From assembly GCA_040754375.1 (NCBI GenBank), contig JBFMCT010000022.1:1-52262 (forward strand): a stretch of DNA of 52,262 bases. Direction: 5' to 3'. The notes under the pieces are model-generated. The model was not told where the DNA came from and made no database searches. It saw nothing but the letters and a program-made list of their open reading frames with translations. Shown one piece after another: positions 50,576 through 52,262 of the stretch (position 1 is its first letter; each line of letters starts with the position of its first letter). Position numbers and translations under genes: made by a program. The DNA is from Actinomycetota bacterium. Its GTDB lineage: Bacteria; Actinomycetota; Acidimicrobiia; Acidimicrobiales; AC-14.

Positions 50576-52050
50576 GCGGCCCGGCGGGGCCCGCTGGCCC
50601 GCCCCCGGGCTGGGAGACGGTGGTGGGCCTCGAGGTCCACTGCGAGCTGGCCACCGCCACCAAGCTGTTCTGCGGCTGCCGCAACGGCTTCGGGGAGGAG
50701 CCCAACACGCTGGTGTGCCCGGTGTGCCTGGGCCTGCCCGGTTCGCTGCCGGTGCTCAACCGCCAGGCCGTGGAGCTGGCCATGCGCATCGGGCTGGCCC
50801 TGGACTGCGAGGTGCGGCCCTCGGTCTTCCACCGCAAGAACTACTTCTATCCCGACATCCCCAAGAACTACCAGGTCAGCCAGTACGACAAGCCCATCAA
50901 CACCGGCGGCTCCCTCGACCTGCCCGACGGGTCGCGGGTGGGGATCGAGCGGGCCCACCTGGAGGAGGACACGGGCAAGACCACCCACGCGGGCGAGAGC
51001 GGGCGCATCCACGGCGCCACCTACGCCCTCGTCGACTACAACCGGGCAGGCGTGCCCCTGGTGGAGATCGTGAGCGCCCCCGACATCCGCTCGTCCGAGC
51101 AAGCCCGGGCCTACGTGAGCGAGCTGCGGGCCATCCTCGTGGCCGTGGGGGCGTCCGACGCCCGCATGGAGGAGGGGTCGATGCGGGTGGACGCCAACGT
51201 GTCGGTCCGCCCGGTGGGCAGCGACCGGTTGGGCACCCGGGCCGAGATCAAGAACCTCAACTCGGTGCGCTCGGTCGGTCGCGCCATCGACTACGAGGCT
51301 CGCCGCCAGGTGGCCCTGCTGGAAGCGGGCGGGACGGTCGTGCAAGAGACCCGCCACTGGGACGAGGACGAGGGCCGTACGTCCACGCTGCGCTCCAAGG
51401 AGGAGGCCGAGGATTACCGCTACTTCCCCGAGCCCGACCTCGTGCCCCTGGCACCCGGGGCCGGTTGGGTGGCCGACGTACGCGCCGCCTTGCCCGCCCT
51501 GCCGGCCGCCCGCCGGGCGGCGCTGGCCCACGCCGCCGGGGTCGGGCCCGCCGAGGCCGCCGGGCCGGCAGCCGGCTTGGTCGCTGGGGTGGTGGCCGCC
51601 GACCTCGACGAGCTCGTCCTCTACGCCCTCGACAACGGCGTGGAGGCCCGGCTGGCACTCGTGCGGGCGACCAACGAGGTGGCGGGCCGGGGCCTGGGCC
51701 GGGCCGACATCGTGGCCGAGGCCTTCGTGGCCACCCTGCGGCTGGAACAGGACGGGCGCCTAACGGCCACCCAGGCCAAGCAGGTGCTGGCCCAGGTCGT
51801 CACCGCCGGGGGCGACCCGGGGGCGGTCGCCCGCGAGCTGGGCTTCGAGGCCCTGGCCGAGGACACGCTGGCGGGGGCGGTCGACGCGGCCGTGGCCGCC
51901 CATCCCCAGGAGTGGGCCCGCTATGTGAACGGTGACGACAAGCTCACGGGGTTCTTCGTCGGCAAGGTGATGGCCGCCACCGCGGGGAAGGCCGACGGCA
52001 AGGCGGCCACCGCCCTGCTCCGCCAGCGCCGTTCGGGCTGGCACGCCTGA
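50572..52050 (+). CDS. gatB: Asp-tRNA(Asn)/Glu-tRNA(Gln) amidotransferase subunit B
   Basis: GatB binds and activates the mischarged tRNA for amidation. The 492-residue protein has [20 protein letters not shown], the Cys-rich zinc site (CGCR then CPVC), [19 protein letters not shown], the long [14 protein letters not shown] region and the C-terminal YqeY-like domain ending in [23 protein letters not shown] 50572 overlaps the gatA stop. It is the last gene of the operon and of the reliable part of the window. Confidence 0.95.
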   Translation: MSGPAGPAGPPPGWETVVGLEVHCELATATKLFCGCRNGFGEEPNTLVCPVCLGLPGSLPVLNRQAVELAMRIGLALDCEVRPSVFHRKNYFYPDIPKNYQVSQYDKPINTGGSLDLPDGSRVGIERAHLEEDTGKTTHAGESGRIHGATYALVDYNRAGVPLVEIVSAPDIRSSEQARAYVSELRAILVAVGASDARMEEGSMRVDANVSVRPVGSDRLGTRAEIKNLNSVRSVGRAIDYEARRQVALLEAGGTVVQETRHWDEDEGRTSTLRSKEEAEDYRYFPEPDLVPLAPGAGWVADVRAALPALPAARRAALAHAAGVGPAEAAGPAAGLVAGVVAADLDELVLYALDNGVEARLALVRATNEVAGRGLGRADIVAEAFVATLRLEQDGRLTATQAKQVLAQVVTAGGDPGAVARELGFEALAEDTLAGAVDAAVAAHPQEWARYVNGDDKLTGFFVGKVMAATAGKADGKAATALLRQRRSGWHA

Positions 52051-52072
52051 GAGCGGCCCGAGCCGCGCCGGA

Positions 52073-52087
52073 GCCGCCGAGGGCGGC
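52073..52087 (+). terminator. hairpin after gatB
   Basis: GCCGCC at 52073-52078 and GGCGGC at 52082-52087 form a 6-base stem with a 3-base loop, 22 bases after the gatB stop. No U-tract follows, and the sequence soon enters the G/C homopolymer zone. Confidence 0.35.
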
Positions 52088-52095
52088 CGTGGCGC

Positions 52096-52153
52096 GGGGG
52101 GGGAGCCCCCCCCGGGGGGTGGGGGGTGCTGGGGGGGGGGGGGGGGGGGGGGG
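52096..52153. other. G/C homopolymer zone including a run of 23 G
   Basis: Runs of G and C build up from 52096, ending in 23 consecutive G at 52131-52153 followed by C and five more G. Nothing similar occurs elsewhere in the window. It looks like a sequencing or assembly artefact at a contig end. Confidence 0.7.
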
Positions 52154-52160
52154 CGGGGGC

Positions 52161-52262
52161 TCAACCCAGCCGCCAGACCAGCACTTGGCCGCTGGTCGCG
52201 GCGACCAGCACCTGACGGGTTTGCGCATCGAAGCCGATATCGAGCACGCCCGGGCGCTCGGT
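52161..52262 (-). CDS. C-terminal fragment of a WD40-like protein, probably from another genome
   Basis: On the minus strand a frame open to the window edge ends at 52161 and encodes 33 residues, VLDIGFDAQTRQVLVAATSG then QVLVWRLG, typical of a final WD40/beta-propeller blade. Codons GAT, CAA and CGT are frequent here but rare in the rest of the window. With the poly-G run beside it, this fragment is probably a chimeric join rather than a neighbour of gatB. Confidence 0.4.
   Translation of the reverse strand, partial: TERPGVLDIGFDAQTRQVLVAATSGQVLVWRLG

Overview
The window is very GC-rich DNA (above 70% by eye), with G or C at most third codon positions, densely packed genes, many 4-base start/stop overlaps (GTGA, ATGA, TTGA) and frequent GTG/TTG starts. 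Gene content points to a high-GC actinobacterium: a GlgE-TreS-maltokinase-GlgB alpha-glucan operon, class II fructose bisphosphatase GlpX, a PASTA Ser/Thr kinase, and the order iscS-mnmA ... ligA ... gatCAB. A deep-branching lineage such as Acidimicrobiia is my guess; the sequence alone does not prove it.

Region by region. 1-7708: the tail of an upstream gene, then the complete F1Fo ATP synthase operon (atpZ/atpI-like genes, atpB, E, F, H, A, G, D, C), closed by a hairpin. 7766-11414: two ATPase-permease pairs of ABC-2 type. 11445-14504: a small ORF, a 2H phosphoesterase-GNAT fusion, and a sigma factor with a membrane Kelch-like protein. 14524-15519: glpX. 15609-22231: an acyl-CoA mutase large subunit, a zinc-ribbon acidic protein, a J-domain protein, an alpha/beta hydrolase, an MFS transporter, a NifU-like protein and the mutase chaperone MeaB. 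22238-32966: alpha-glucan metabolism, with glgP and a lipoprotein gene on the minus strand, then glgE-treS-mak-glgB on the plus strand. 33010-34000: a low-GC patch with a lipoprotein and a frameshifted PKD-type gene. 34009-37515: a minus-strand run of SRPBCC protein, methyltransferase, Fe(II)/2-oxoglutarate oxygenase and Orn/Lys/Arg-type decarboxylase. 37633-39823: iscS-mnmA. 39879-52050: a membrane protein, a REP-like repeat patch, ligA, MOSC and HIT proteins, the PASTA kinase, small cysteine-rich proteins, an SCP2-like protein, a hydrolase and gatCAB. 52051-52262: a G/C homopolymer zone, then a fragment with foreign codon use that looks like a contig-end chimera.

How the genes work together: ATP synthase powers the cell. 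GlgE, TreS, Mak and GlgB turn trehalose into branched alpha-glucan through maltose-1-phosphate, and GlgP recovers glucose-1-phosphate. IscS feeds sulfur to MnmA for tRNA wobble thiolation, and GatCAB amidates mischarged tRNAs. MeaB probably protects the B12-dependent mutase encoded 4 kb upstream.

The most notable signals are: a recurring TANNNT box 6-10 nt before the start codon of eleven genes, suggesting widespread leaderless transcription; two genes (gatA, meaB) whose conserved N-termini can only be reached from CTG codons; a REP-like hairpin cluster before ligA; a mutase with isobutyryl-CoA-mutase-like active-site residues; and a frameshifted secreted PKD gene in a low-GC patch. I found no CRISPR array, tRNA, rRNA or insertion sequence. 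No gene-free stretch exceeds 300 bases.
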